Shown here: positions 27,857 through 36,270 of the stretch, piece after piece | Numbering within the stretch: position 1 is the stretch's first letter | Layout: each line of letters starts with the position of its first letter | Origin: an uncultured bacterium | GTDB taxonomy: Bacteria > Bacillota > Clostridia > Lachnospirales > Lachnospiraceae | Assembly (NCBI GenBank): GCA_947574055.1 | Contig: CANPIC010000012.1 | Coordinates: 1 to 64,000 of the forward strand | DNA length: 64,000 nucleotides | Direction: 5' to 3' | Made by a program: the position numbers and the translations under genes | Notes under the pieces: generated by a model | What the model was told of the DNA's origin: nothing | Seen by the model: only the letters and a program-made list of their open reading frames with translations | The model's database searches: none

Positions 27857-29301
27857 AAAGGTTGTATTTTGCGCGCAGGGATGTGACGGGCACTTTGCTG
27901 GATGCGATTCTCGCCAGAGAGACGGTGGGACAAAGGACATATGGATTGTGTGGCGGCAGGGGAGCATGCGGCAAATGCCGGGTCCGTTTTCTGAGCGGTG
28001 CGCCGCTGCCGTCCGCCGCTGACAGGAGATTTTTTACACCCGATGAGCTGCGAGCCGGTTTCCGGCTTGCCTGCACGGCTAGACCGGCGGCCGACTGTGA
28101 AGTAGAGATCTGTTTCACAAAGGGGCCGGAGCAGGAGATACTGACCGTGAGTGAAACGGGTATGATTAACAGGGCGGGAGAAGGGGAGCCAGGGACTGGC
28201 GTAAGCCGGTTTTGTGCGGTAGATCTGGGAACAACGACGGTCGTGATGCAGCTGGTAGATAAAATAACGGGAGATATTTTATATACGTATGCCTTTGAGA
28301 ATCCGCAGCGTATGTATGGTACGGATGTGCTGAGCAGGCTCTCGGCTGCTGCGGACGGGAAAGGAGAGCTGCTGCGGACAGTGGTTATGGACGGCCTGGA
28401 AAAGGGGCTGGCGGAAATGGAACGAAGGGCGGACTTTGGGGAAATCGTTATTTCCGGCAATACGGCCATGGGACATTTATTGCTGGGTTATCCGACAGAG
28501 TCGCTGGGGAGAGCGCCATTTGTGCCTTATGATATCAAGTGCAGACAGTTTTTACTCGCCGGGCATCCTGCCGTACTCTTGCCGGGAATATCCGCTTTTG
28601 TGGGCGCCGATATCGTATCGGGTATCTATGCCTGTGAAATGGCAGAGCAGGAAGACCTTTGCCTCTTTCTCGATCTGGGAACAAACGGGGAGATGGCGCT
28701 GGGAAACCGCGAAGGCATATTATGTACGGCAACAGCTACCGGCTCTGCCTTTGAGGGTATCGTCTCTGCCCGGATGACGGGAACGGATATTACGGCGCTG
28801 GCCTATGCCATGTTGCAGGACGGGGTCATGGATGAGACCGGGCTGTTGCAGGAACCGTGGTTTACAGAAGGATACCGGGCAGGTGCAGAGCAGGGGATTT
28901 TGATCAGCCAGCAGGATATCCGCGAGTTACAGATGGCTAAGGCGGCGGTGTGCGCCGGTGTCTCCATCCTGCTTGACCAGACAGACGGTTGGGGGCGGCT
29001 GTCACGGGTCTTTCTGGCCGGTGGATTCGGTTATTATCTGGATGTGGAGAAGGCGGCAGGCATTGGTCTGATACCGGCGGTACTGGAAAAGCGATGTAAG
29101 GCTGTGGGCAATACGTCCCTGGCCGGTGCGATTTGCTATGGTCGGCGCGGGCAGGGGATGTGTGCGGGGGAGACAGGCAGATCCCGCTTACGGGAGGAGG
29201 CGCTGGAGCATATTGTCCGGATCAGCACCTCCCTGAATCTGGCAAAGCAGCCACAATTTGCAGAACGGTATGTGGAGGCCATGCGATTTGGCCGTATGTA
29301 A
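27853..29301 (+). CDS. Ferredoxin-ASKHA (DUF4445) protein, RACo-like corrinoid activator
   Basis: A 482-residue protein. The N-terminal 2Fe-2S ferredoxin domain is marked by CGGRGACGKCRV plus the last Cys in RLACTA. A DUF4445 ASKHA domain follows with nucleotide-binding motifs CAVDLGTTTVV, ISGNTAMGHLLLG, FLDLGTNGEMALG and FLAGGFGYYLD. Related proteins reductively reactivate corrinoid proteins of methyltransferase systems using ATP. No methyltransferase or corrinoid protein is encoded in this window, so the partner is unknown. GTG 27853 overlaps the glycosylase stop and has an AGGAG site. Confidence 0.88.
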   Translation: MKRLYFARRDVTGTLLDAILARETVGQRTYGLCGGRGACGKCRVRFLSGAPLPSAADRRFFTPDELRAGFRLACTARPAADCEVEICFTKGPEQEILTVSETGMINRAGEGEPGTGVSRFCAVDLGTTTVVMQLVDKITGDILYTYAFENPQRMYGTDVLSRLSAAADGKGELLRTVVMDGLEKGLAEMERRADFGEIVISGNTAMGHLLLGYPTESLGRAPFVPYDIKCRQFLLAGHPAVLLPGISAFVGADIVSGIYACEMAEQEDLCLFLDLGTNGEMALGNREGILCTATATGSAFEGIVSARMTGTDITALAYAMLQDGVMDETGLLQEPWFTEGYRAGAEQGILISQQDIRELQMAKAAVCAGVSILLDQTDGWGRLSRVFLAGGFGYYLDVEKAAGIGLIPAVLEKRCKAVGNTSLAGAICYGRRGQGMCAGETGRSRLREEALEHIVRISTSLNLAKQPQFAERYVEAMRFGRM

Positions 29302-29312
29302 GGAGCAGAGGC

Positions 29313-29531
29313 ATGATATTTGGCAAAAGAAAAAAGCCTGCGCCGCGGGAGTATGACAAAGAGCAGTGGAGACCGGTACTCAAATGCAGCATCTGCAACG
29401 GAGAACAGGTGGCCGGTTTTCAGAATATCCACACCGGCGCCTTTCGGGAAGAGATGCTGATTCGAAACGGGGAAGACCTTGCCTCTTTCCGGGCCCGGTA
29501 CGGAATCACAACGATGGAGAAGATTTATTAA
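29313..29531 (+). CDS. Small conserved hypothetical protein with a CxxC pair
   Basis: A 72-residue basic protein, MIFGKRKKPAPREYDKEQWR, with LKCSICNGEQVAGF (one CxxC pair) and a C-terminal DLASFRARYGITTMEKIY. AGGAG site with 7-nt spacing; 11 nt after the ASKHA gene and 13 nt before the next small gene, so all three are probably in one operon. Small Clostridia proteins of this type are sometimes labelled aspartate dehydrogenase, which its size cannot support. Confidence 0.75.
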   Translation: MIFGKRKKPAPREYDKEQWRPVLKCSICNGEQVAGFQNIHTGAFREEMLIRNGEDLASFRARYGITTMEKIY

Positions 29532-29544
29532 GAAGGAGATTAGA

Positions 29545-29718
29545 ATGGAAACATGGTATTATGAAGTGGTGAGCATCGACGGAGATTACGCGAATCTCAG
29601 AAGAATTGACGTGGTAAGTGATGATCTTAAGCTGGTGGCCAGGGCTTTGCTTCCGGCGGAGATCAGGGAAGGCAGCAGACTCAAGTATGAATGGATGCAG
29701 TACGAACTGACGGATTAG
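29545..29718 (+). CDS. Small acidic hypothetical protein
   Basis: A 57-residue protein (METWYYEVVSIDGDYANLRR...) with the look of a small beta-barrel: alternating hydrophobic strands, then ALLPAEIREGSRLKYEWMQY. Excellent AAGGAG site. Not recognised; it ends the operon that begins with DUF4250. Confidence 0.72.
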   Translation: METWYYEVVSIDGDYANLRRIDVVSDDLKLVARALLPAEIREGSRLKYEWMQYELTD

Positions 29719-29767
29719 ATGTCTATGGAAGATATGGAAAAAGAGGAAAAATATCCGTGAAATTCCG

Positions 29768-29796
29768 TTGACAAATGAAAGGAAATCAGGTATGAT
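29768..29796 (+). promoter_or_regulatory. Promoter of tRNA-Thr
   Basis: -35 TTGACA (29768-29773), 17 bp spacer, -10 TATGAT (29791-29796). Confidence 0.85.
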
Positions 29797-29839
29797 ACTA
29801 AAGGTGCCAATGCCGTACTAGTACGGCAGAGCGGGACAG

Positions 29840-29912
29840 GCTGCTATAGCACAGTCGGTAGTGCGCAACATTGGTAGTGTTGAGGTCACCAGTTCGATTC
29901 TGGTTAGCAGCT
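29840..29912 (+). tRNA. tRNA-Thr (anticodon GGT)
   Basis: A full cloverleaf: acceptor GCTGCTA / TAGCAGC, D-stem GCAC / GTGC, anticodon stem CAACA / TGTTG with loop TTGGTAG (anticodon GGT at 29873-29875), T-stem ACCAG / CTGGT with loop TTCGATT, discriminator T. CCA is not encoded. 73 nt. Confidence 0.96.
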
Positions 29913-29924
29913 CTGAAAGAGTTG

Positions 29925-29969
29925 AAATAAAGGCTTTTCGAGGCGTGATGCTTCGAAAAGCCTTTATTT
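29925..29969 (+). terminator. Terminator of tRNA-Thr
   Basis: A 17-bp stem AAATAAAGGCTTTTCGA / TCGAAAAGCCTTTATTT with an 11-nt loop. Its A/T ends could serve both strands. Confidence 0.9.
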
Positions 29970-29983
29970 GCGTGAAAGGGCAT

Positions 29984-30002
29984 CGGGGCCTGTAAGGCCC
30001 CG
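29984..30002 (-). terminator. Hairpin after the AGCS symporter gene
   Basis: Stem CGGGGCC / GGCCCCG (29984-29990 with 29996-30002) just beyond the minus-strand stop codon. No proper T-run, so efficiency is uncertain; the tRNA hairpin beyond may back it up. Confidence 0.4.
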
Positions 30003-30027
30003 GGAGTTACCCCATATCCGGATCTGC

Positions 30028-31419
30028 TTAGCGTTTTTTCCAGTGCTGTTCATAGTCCTGCAGCGATTCCAGTGCTTCGCGGCTTTGCGGGATCAGAATC
30101 AGCATATTGAATATGGTCATCAGACCGATACCGATATCGCCCAGATCCCAGACAAAGGTATACGCGGCCAGTCCACCGACGAAGAGCATAATTAGGGCCA
30201 GTATTTTATACAATGTCTGAGAAAGCCAGTTGTCTCCAAAGAGGTAAGATACATTGGAGCGGGCATAGAAAAGGATGCCGATAAAGGTCGAAAAACTGAA
30301 CAGCCAGAGGGTTGCAGCGATAAAGATCACACCAAAAGAGCCCAGATGATATTGCATGGCAGTCTGGAGCAGTTCCATCCCTCCCAGGCCCTGCAGCAGA
30401 TCCGCCGGTGCCAGAAGCATGATCATGGCAGTGCAGCTACAGATGACGATGGTATCAATAAAGACACCAAAAGCCTGCAGCAGGCCGGATTTGGCCGGAT
30501 GATCTGTGTCTGCGGCAGCGGCGGCGCAGGGCGCGGAACCGGAGCCGGCTTCATTGGAAAAGAGGCCGCGTTTTACACCGTTCATCAGTACGGCGCCGAA
30601 TCCGCCGGCTACGGCCTGCCGCAGTCCGAAGGCTTCCGCAAAGATCTGGCGGAATACGGCGGGCAGGGCAGGAAGGTTGCGCAGGATAATAAAGATGGTG
30701 ATGGCAAAGTAACAGCCGGCCATAATCGGCACCAGTACATCAAGCACCTTTACCGTAGCATGTTTGCGCAGGACGATGACTGCCGCCAGAATGACCAGGA
30801 CGACGGTGGTGTAAAGGGGCGGGATATGGAAGGCGTTATAAAAAGAAGACGAAACGGAGTTGCTGATAACCTGGCTGATGCCGCACCAGCAGATAAGGCC
30901 GGAGATGGCGAAAAGGATGGCGATGATGCTGCGGCCCCTGGGGGCTTTTTTTCCGGCTTTCACAAAATGGTGGATATAATAGGCGGGACCACCGCGGTAA
31001 CCGCCATAGAGCGGGTCTTTTTCTTTATGGAGCTGTGCCAGAGTCGCCTCGGCAAAGGCGGTCGAGGAGCCGATCAGCGCCGTGATCCACATCCAGAATA
31101 CCGCGCCGGCGCCGCCGGCGGAAATAGCGGCCACCACACCGACCAGATTGCCCATCCCCACCCTGGTGGCAGTGGATACAATCAGTGCCTGCAGGCCGGA
31201 AATGGCATGATGCTCGGATCGGCTTCGCTTTTCGGCAGTGACACGAAGCATTTCCGGAAAGAGCCGGACGGGCAGAAAACGGGTGCGCAGCGTGAAAAAA
31301 AGCCCTGCCGGGATCAGTATGAGCACCAGAAGGGAAAGACCGGCGCTCTGGCCGCCCGGCAGGGGGATTGTGATCAGATCGCCCCAGAGTAATTGATAGA
31401 ACCAGGATATGATCGGCAT
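30028..31419 (-). CDS. Sodium:alanine symporter family (AGCS) amino-acid carrier
   Basis: Na+-coupled alanine/glycine permease of about 463 residues with ten to eleven membrane helices. Landmarks: FTLRTRFLPVRLFPEM, STATRVGMGNLVGVVAAISAGGAGAVFWMW, YGGYRGGPAYYI, GVKRGLFSNEAGSGSAP (family signature) and GILFYARSNVSYLFGDNW. The ATG at 31419 has AGGAG at proper distance; the ATG two codons earlier is too close. It is divergent from a LysR regulator, an arrangement that suggests local control. Confidence 0.94.
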   Translation of the reverse strand: MPIISWFYQLLWGDLITIPLPGGQSAGLSLLVLILIPAGLFFTLRTRFLPVRLFPEMLRVTAEKRSRSEHHAISGLQALIVSTATRVGMGNLVGVVAAISAGGAGAVFWMWITALIGSSTAFAEATLAQLHKEKDPLYGGYRGGPAYYIHHFVKAGKKAPRGRSIIAILFAISGLICWCGISQVISNSVSSSFYNAFHIPPLYTTVVLVILAAVIVLRKHATVKVLDVLVPIMAGCYFAITIFIILRNLPALPAVFRQIFAEAFGLRQAVAGGFGAVLMNGVKRGLFSNEAGSGSAPCAAAAADTDHPAKSGLLQAFGVFIDTIVICSCTAMIMLLAPADLLQGLGGMELLQTAMQYHLGSFGVIFIAATLWLFSFSTFIGILFYARSNVSYLFGDNWLSQTLYKILALIMLFVGGLAAYTFVWDLGDIGIGLMTIFNMLILIPQSREALESLQDYEQHWKKR

Positions 31420-31615
31420 ATACATTTCTCCTTTTGTAAAATTTGATGGAGGCAGGAAACGTGCATTTTTCTGCCGGCCGGTGATTGGCAGCAATGACAG
31501 GGCATCGTATCTTGCCTGTATTACAATAACAGTATACAATAGGTATCAGCATAAGTAAAATTGATAGTATTGATAAGAATGATCGAAAAAGCAGATGTAA
31601 GATCGGGAGAGTAAA

Positions 31616-32500
31616 ATGGAACTGAAAAATCTCACAACCTTTATTCAGGCGGCGGAGCTGGGCAGTTTTACGGGGGCTGCCAGAGCGCTGGGATATTCCC
31701 AGTCTACCGTGTCTTTTCAGATCAGGCAGTTGGAAGAAGAACTGCAGACGCAGCTCTTTGAGCGGATCAATCATACCGTGGCGCTGACAGAAAACGGACG
31801 GCATATCCTGGCCATCGCCCATGAAATGCTGCGTCTGCGCCAGGAGATGGAGGCAGGAAACGGGACCATGCAGCCCATCAGGGGGCATGTGCGGATTGCC
31901 ATGGCAGATTCTCTCTGTGTCCGGCTTCTGGACAGAACTTTTGTTACCTTTCGCAGCAACTATCCGGGGATCACCCTGAAGGTCGTTACCGGAGATACCA
32001 CAGAGATGTTCCGGCTGCTCAATCACAATGAAGTTGATCTGGTTTTTACGCTGGACAATCATATTTATGACCGGGCCTATGTCACTGCGGGAGAGAAAAA
32101 AATCGGCATGCATTTTGTTGCGCCTGCCGCCTGGGATCTGGCTGCCCGCCAGTCCCTGTCCGTGCGGGAATTGCTGGAGGCCCCTTTTCTTCTGACGGAA
32201 AAAGGCATGAGCTATCGGCGTCTGCTAGAAGAACGCCTGGCGGCTCTTTCGCTGGAAGTGACACCGGTGCTGGAACTGGGCAATGTGGAACTGCTGTGCC
32301 GCCTGGTGGCGCAGGGAGCGGGGATCTCTTTCTTGCCGGATTATGCGACGAATCCATATGTGCGGGAAGGAAAGATACGCCGCCTGTGTGTGACAGATTT
32401 TGAGATCGAGGTATGGGAGCAGCTCCTTTATCACAGGGACAAGTGGGTGACACCGCAGATGCAGGCGGTGATCGAGAGTTGCCTGCGCAATTTACAGTAG
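31616..32500 (+). CDS. LysR-family transcriptional regulator
   Basis: A 294-residue regulator. Winged helix-turn-helix at 1-60 (ELKNLTTFIQAAELGSFTGAARALGYSQSTVSFQIRQLEEELQT, typical spacing), then a periplasmic-binding-like effector domain from ~90 (GHVRIAMADSLCVRLLD, ELGNVELLCRLVAQGAGISFLPDY). Divergently transcribed from the AGCS symporter across a 196-nt AT-rich gap; it likely regulates that symporter with an amino-acid co-effector (inference). Confidence 0.93.
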   Translation: MELKNLTTFIQAAELGSFTGAARALGYSQSTVSFQIRQLEEELQTQLFERINHTVALTENGRHILAIAHEMLRLRQEMEAGNGTMQPIRGHVRIAMADSLCVRLLDRTFVTFRSNYPGITLKVVTGDTTEMFRLLNHNEVDLVFTLDNHIYDRAYVTAGEKKIGMHFVAPAAWDLAARQSLSVRELLEAPFLLTEKGMSYRRLLEERLAALSLEVTPVLELGNVELLCRLVAQGAGISFLPDYATNPYVREGKIRRLCVTDFEIEVWEQLLYHRDKWVTPQMQAVIESCLRNLQ

Positions 32501-32619
32501 CAGGGCAGGCGGCATCATGCTATAATGAAACACACGAAAAGAGGCATAAAAGGCAGGGCAGGGCGGGAAGGTCAGGCAATGCAGAAAGAGGACAGGAGAG
32601 AGGAGGGAGAAGATTGGAT

Positions 32620-33321
32620 ATGGGTATGGAGCATTATGCATATGTGTCTCCTCTGCGGCACAAAAATGCCTGCCTGAAAACAACTTTTGGCATCACGGTA
32701 CTTGTTTGCGGGCTGGCGATGGACAGCATAGCGGTTTCGTTGTGGATTACGGTTTCCATGATGGGGATTTCCGTTATCTGGGGAAAGGTGAGGCTGTATG
32801 ATTATATCCGTTTTCTGGCGATGCCGTTGTTTTTTATCCTATTTGGCGGAGGCGCTCTTTTCTTTGCCACAGAGGATATGCGGCTGGTTCTGCTTGTTAC
32901 GCTGCGGGCTGTGGGGGCGGTCAGTGCGTTTTATTTTCTGACACTGTCCACACCGGTGGGGGAGCTTATGGCAGTGCTGCGAAAATGTCACGTCCCTCCG
33001 GTACTGATCGGGCTGATGTATCTGCTGTATCGTGATATCTTTGTCCTGACGGGGGTCTGGCAGTCGATGTTTACTGCCGCGCAGTCCAGACTGGGGTATG
33101 CCGATTACAGAACGTCACTGCGGACTTTTGGAGGGATTGGAAGCAATCTGCTGCTTTTGTCATGGAAGCGGGCCGATGATTGCTATCATGCCATGGAGGC
33201 GAGGGGATATGAGGGCACCATTTGTTTTCTGGAACGAAGACAGAGCTGCCGCTGGTATGATGTCCTGGCGGCAGCCGGTTACATAGCTGTGATGGCAGCG
33301 ATAAGGAGGTTTTGCGGATGA
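32620..33321 (+). CDS. cbiQ: ECF cobalt transporter T component CbiQ
   Basis: Transmembrane coupling subunit of the cobalt ECF importer. 233 residues with four to five helices and the coupling-helix region MEARGYEGTICFLERRQ (ARG motif, ~200), which contacts CbiO. Start ATG 32620 has a GGAGGGAG site. A -10 box TATAAT at 32521-32526 marks the probable promoter; no clear -35 box. Its TGA overlaps the cbiO start. It is placed before the riboswitch rather than after cbiMN as usual. Confidence 0.92.
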   Translation: MGMEHYAYVSPLRHKNACLKTTFGITVLVCGLAMDSIAVSLWITVSMMGISVIWGKVRLYDYIRFLAMPLFFILFGGGALFFATEDMRLVLLVTLRAVGAVSAFYFLTLSTPVGELMAVLRKCHVPPVLIGLMYLLYRDIFVLTGVWQSMFTAAQSRLGYADYRTSLRTFGGIGSNLLLLSWKRADDCYHAMEARGYEGTICFLERRQSCRWYDVLAAAGYIAVMAAIRRFCG

Positions 33322-34187
33322 AAGAAGACGCGCTCCTTTGTCTGCGTGATGTGAGTTTTTCCTATCATACCGGACGGCAGGTGCTGACACATGTGGATCT
33401 TACGATTCGGGCAGGCGAGAGGATTGCGGTACTAGGGCCCAATGGGGCAGGCAAATCTACATTGTTTTTACTGATGAATGGAGTCCTTCGGCCCTCCCGG
33501 GGAAGCATTTATTACAAAGGGAGGCGGATGGATCAGAAAAATAGCAATGAACTGCGCCGCAGCGTAGGGATTATTTTTCAGGATGCCGACAGCCAGATCA
33601 TAGCGCCGAGCGTGCGGGAAGAGATCTCATTTGGCCCCATGAATCTGAAACTTTCCAGTGCAGTGGTGGAGGAGCGGGTGGCGCATGCGATCGCTTCCGT
33701 AAATCTGCAGGGGTTTGAGGAGCGGCCACCCCATTATCTCAGCGGCGGCGAGAAAAAAAGAGTCAGCATTGCAGATATCATAGCCATGAAGCCGGATGTG
33801 TTTTTGTTTGACGAACCGATGGCGTGTCTTGACCCGGCGCATGCCAGGCGGGTGGAAACCTTACTGGAAGATCTGAGCGGCCAGGGAAAGACGCTGTTAG
33901 TCAGTACTCATGACGTGGATTTTGCCTATCGCTGGGCCCAGAGAATCCTGATTGTGCAAGAGGGTTCTCTGAAGGCGGACGGGACACCGCCTGCCGTGTT
34001 TGCGCAGGAAGCGCTGTGCAGAGACGCCAATCTGAGCTGCCCTGTCCTCCTGCGGATCGAAAAGATGCTGGAAAGCAGGGATCTGCTGCGGGCAAAGGGG
34101 AGAAACCCAAGGACGGTAGAGGAACTGGAACTGCTTTTGAAGCAGGGAAACGATTGTGTCAGTCCGGCAGGACCGGCGCAAGGATGA
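33318..34187 (+). CDS. cbiO: ECF cobalt transporter ATPase CbiO
   Basis: ABC ATPase powering cobalt uptake. 289 residues: Walker A LGPNGAGKSTLF (~38-49), Q-loop FQDADSQI, signature YLSGGEKKRVSIADI (~139), Walker B VFLFDEPMACLD and the switch STHDVDF. ATG 33318 overlaps the cbiQ stop (ATGA) and follows AGGAGG. It is followed by a cobalamin riboswitch before cbiM. A C-terminal extension of ~60 residues is present. Confidence 0.94.
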   Translation: MKEDALLCLRDVSFSYHTGRQVLTHVDLTIRAGERIAVLGPNGAGKSTLFLLMNGVLRPSRGSIYYKGRRMDQKNSNELRRSVGIIFQDADSQIIAPSVREEISFGPMNLKLSSAVVEERVAHAIASVNLQGFEERPPHYLSGGEKKRVSIADIIAMKPDVFLFDEPMACLDPAHARRVETLLEDLSGQGKTLLVSTHDVDFAYRWAQRILIVQEGSLKADGTPPAVFAQEALCRDANLSCPVLLRIEKMLESRDLLRAKGRNPRTVEELELLLKQGNDCVSPAGPAQG

Positions 34188-34211
34188 AGAAAGAAACATA
34201 ACATACGATTG

Positions 34212-34370
34212 TGAAGAGGTGCCTGTGTTCTCCGCAGGATAACAGGGAAAAGGGTGAGAATCCCTTACGGTCCCGCCGCTGTATGAGTGGAGCAGCCTTA
34301 TCTATTGCCACTGGGAAACCGGGAAGGCGTAAGGCATGCGCAGATACTTAAGTCAGAAGACCTGCCCTTC
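34212..34370 (+). promoter_or_regulatory. Cobalamin riboswitch upstream of cbiMN
   Basis: Conserved B12-box elements in order: GGTGCC (34218-34223), GGGAAAAGGGTGAGAATCCC, ACGGTCCCGCCGCTGTA, GCCACTGGGAAACCGGGAAGGC, and GTCAGAAGACCTGCC ending near 34366. Adenosylcobalamin binding would lower cbiMN expression (family knowledge). It lies between cbiO and cbiM. Confidence 0.95.
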
Positions 34371-34379
34371 ACCACAGAG

Positions 34380-34441
34380 GGATCCGGTTACGAGCGATGA
34401 GCGGATCCGGGAGACAGAACCGGGAGCAGATACCGGTTTTA
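34380..34441 (+). promoter_or_regulatory. Expression platform of the cobalamin riboswitch
   Basis: Two hairpins follow the aptamer: GGATCCG / CGGATCC (34380-34386 with 34402-34408) and AACCGG / CCGGTT (34418-34423 with 34433-34438), the latter ending in TTTT like an intrinsic terminator. The cbiM ribosome site AAAGGAGAG is downstream. Confidence 0.5.
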
Positions 34442-34466
34442 TGTCTTGTGACAGAAAGGAGAGACT

Positions 34467-35219
34467 ATGAACAGGAAAGAAAGAAAACTGGTGGCAACAG
34501 TATTTATAACATGCGTTATGTTTGGCGTTTCACCGCGGGTCAATGCCATGCATATTATGGAAGGGTATCTTCCGGCGGGATATTGCATAGCCTGGGGGAT
34601 ACTTTGTATTCCCTTTTTGCTGGCCGGCTTTTTGCAGATCAGAAAACGCCTACGGGATGATGGCAGATCCATTACCTTGCTGGCTATGTCCGGCGCTTTT
34701 ATCTTTGTCATCTCTTCCCTTAAAATACCATCTGTTACGGGAAGCTGTTCCCATATGACAGGAACCGGGCTGGGGGCCATTTTGTTTGGCCCCTGCATGA
34801 CCGGTATTCTGGGCTGCATCGTACTGCTCTTTCAGGCAGTGTTGCTGGCCCATGGGGGCCTGACCACTTTGGGAGCCAATGCCTTTTCCATGGCCATAGC
34901 AGGTCCTGCTCTGACATGGCTGCTCTATCTGTTTTGTAAGAAATGCCGGATTCGTAAGCGGGTGTCTGTCTTTTTGGCCGCTGCTTTGGGCGATTTGTTT
35001 ACGTATTGTGTTACCAGTATACAGCTGGCGGTGGCTTTTCCTTCTCCGCAGGGGGGTGTGGCAGTATCCCTTATGAAGTTTCTGGGAGTCTTTGCCCCGA
35101 CCCAGTTTCCGCTTGCCATATTGGAAGGGGTGCTGACTGTGCTGATCGTGATCGGACTGGAAGTATATGCCAGGCCGGAACTGCAGGCACTGGAAGCAGA
35201 GAAGGGAGAGGCGTCATGA
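34467..35219 (+). CDS. cbiM: Cobalt ECF transporter S component CbiM
   Basis: Metal-binding membrane subunit. A cleavable leader of ~27 residues ends before the conserved mature N-terminus MHIMEGYLP, whose His at position 2 coordinates Co(II) (family knowledge). Later SCSHMTGTGLGAILFGP, LAHGGLTTLGANAFSMA and GVFAPTQFPLAILEG. 250 residues, about seven helices. AAAGGAGAG site. The stop overlaps cbiN (ATGA). Confidence 0.95.
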   Translation: MNRKERKLVATVFITCVMFGVSPRVNAMHIMEGYLPAGYCIAWGILCIPFLLAGFLQIRKRLRDDGRSITLLAMSGAFIFVISSLKIPSVTGSCSHMTGTGLGAILFGPCMTGILGCIVLLFQAVLLAHGGLTTLGANAFSMAIAGPALTWLLYLFCKKCRIRKRVSVFLAAALGDLFTYCVTSIQLAVAFPSPQGGVAVSLMKFLGVFAPTQFPLAILEGVLTVLIVIGLEVYARPELQALEAEKGEAS

Positions 35220-35539
35220 ATAAGAATAAAAAGACAGTGCTGGCGCTGCTGTTTCTGGTGCTTGTGATCATTGCAGGTCCGGTGGCCGGCCGCAGGGATG
35301 CCCGCTTTGGTGGTTCTGACGATGCAGGCAGCGTGATGGTGGAAGAGATCACCGGCGTGTACAAGCCATGGTTTACGCCGCTCCCGGAGATTATGCTGGG
35401 CGGTGAGGTGCCGGGGGAGCTGGAGAGCCTGCTGTTTTGTGTCCAGACCGGTCTTGGTGTGGGGATCCTTGCTTTTTGCATGGGCAGGATGGTAGAGAGA
35501 AGGAAGTGGACGGAGCAGGAAAAGAAAGAGAAGGAATGA
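35216..35539 (+). CDS. cbiN: Cobalt transporter accessory protein CbiN
   Basis: Small two-helix membrane subunit that helps load CbiM. 107 residues: helix ~7-24 (VLALLFLVLVIIAGPVAG), an outside loop with SDDAGSVMVEEITGVYKPWF and PLPEIMLGGEVPGELESLLF, then helix ~75-95 (FCVQTGLGVGILAFCMG) and a charged tail. ATG 35216 overlaps the cbiM stop. A terminator follows. Confidence 0.93.
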   Translation: MNKNKKTVLALLFLVLVIIAGPVAGRRDARFGGSDDAGSVMVEEITGVYKPWFTPLPEIMLGGEVPGELESLLFCVQTGLGVGILAFCMGRMVERRKWTEQEKKEKE

Positions 35540-35575
35540 GTGAGTGGCAAAAGACAGGCAATGCCGGACGGATGC

Positions 35576-35613
35576 AAAAAAAGAGATGACGGGTAAGGGC
35601 CGCATCTCTTTTT
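35576..35613. terminator. Bidirectional terminator between cbiN and the PRTase gene
   Basis: Stem AAAAAGAGATG / CATCTCTTTTT (35577-35587 with 35603-35613) with A- and T-runs on both sides, placed between converging genes. Confidence 0.88.
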
Positions 35614-35628
35614 GCCTGTCAGTTTCTT

Positions 35629-36270
35629 TTATTGGATCGGGGAATAACCATAAGCATTTGCCAGTGCGTCGATCGGTTTTCCCTCTTTGCACATAGGGCA
35701 CTGGTCGGGAGCGCTCATCTTATAATCCGCGAGATCCGCCATGGTAAAGAGCGCGTTAATCGGGATGCCATGTATCTTGTTCACTGCACTGAAAATGGCG
35801 GAAATACCGCTGATGGTGCCGCCATAGTACACGACCGTATCAATGACGCGGTTCATGGTATTACCGGTAGTAGCAGCGGCCATGAGCAAAAGTACATGTT
35901 TGTCCCTGATCATACGCTTATAGTTTTCGCGGAACATGATCTGTCCGGCACTGTTGATCTCAGGGGTGGTAATGTAAATGGTCTTGTGTGCATTCATGGA
36001 AAGAACACCGACCTTTGTCAGAAATTCAGACAGATAGGCGCCGATCACCTCACAGCCTTCTGTACAGACAATGGTATCCACGACCGTGCTGGCCACATAA
36101 GCCTCGGCCATGGCTCTGGCTACCTCCAGCGCTTCACTCTGTCGTGATTTCAGCAATGTCATATCCAGATAATAGTTGACATGGGAACTAGGTGTTACAA
36201 AATGTCCCGGGATGGTCCGCAATACGATGTTGGGATGCCTTTTGGAGTATATTTTTTTGATTTCCTGCAT
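35629..36270 (-). CDS. Orotate phosphoribosyltransferase-like PRTase
   Basis: A 213-residue type I phosphoribosyltransferase-like protein. Seen: VNYYLDMTLLKSRQSEALEV, VVDTIVCTEGCEVIGAYL, a PRPP-site-like stretch HVLLLMAAATTGNTMNRVID (PRPP loop with degenerate acidic pair) and a C-terminal CPMCKEGKPIDALANAYGYS with one CxxC. Lachnospiraceae homologues are usually annotated as orotate PRTases, but the altered PRPP motif means the true substrate is uncertain. A hairpin TCACTCG / CGAGTGA (36318-36337) lies in its 5' region. It is divergent from purC. Confidence 0.75.
   Translation of the reverse strand: MQEIKKIYSKRHPNIVLRTIPGHFVTPSSHVNYYLDMTLLKSRQSEALEVARAMAEAYVASTVVDTIVCTEGCEVIGAYLSEFLTKVGVLSMNAHKTIYITTPEINSAGQIMFRENYKRMIRDKHVLLLMAAATTGNTMNRVIDTVVYYGGTISGISAIFSAVNKIHGIPINALFTMADLADYKMSAPDQCPMCKEGKPIDALANAYGYSPIQ

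Noticed and set aside
29798-29983. 61-codon minus-strand frame with ANQNRTGDLNT sequence
   Set aside because: Antisense translation of tRNA-Thr, a common annotation artefact.
30346-31392. 348-codon open frame on the plus strand
   Set aside because: Shadow of the AGCS symporter gene; Gly/Asp/Gln-rich without any domain.
32413-32619. Upstream extension of cbiQ
   Set aside because: It overlaps the LysR gene, is low in hydrophobic residues, and the GGAGGGAG site supports ATG 32620.
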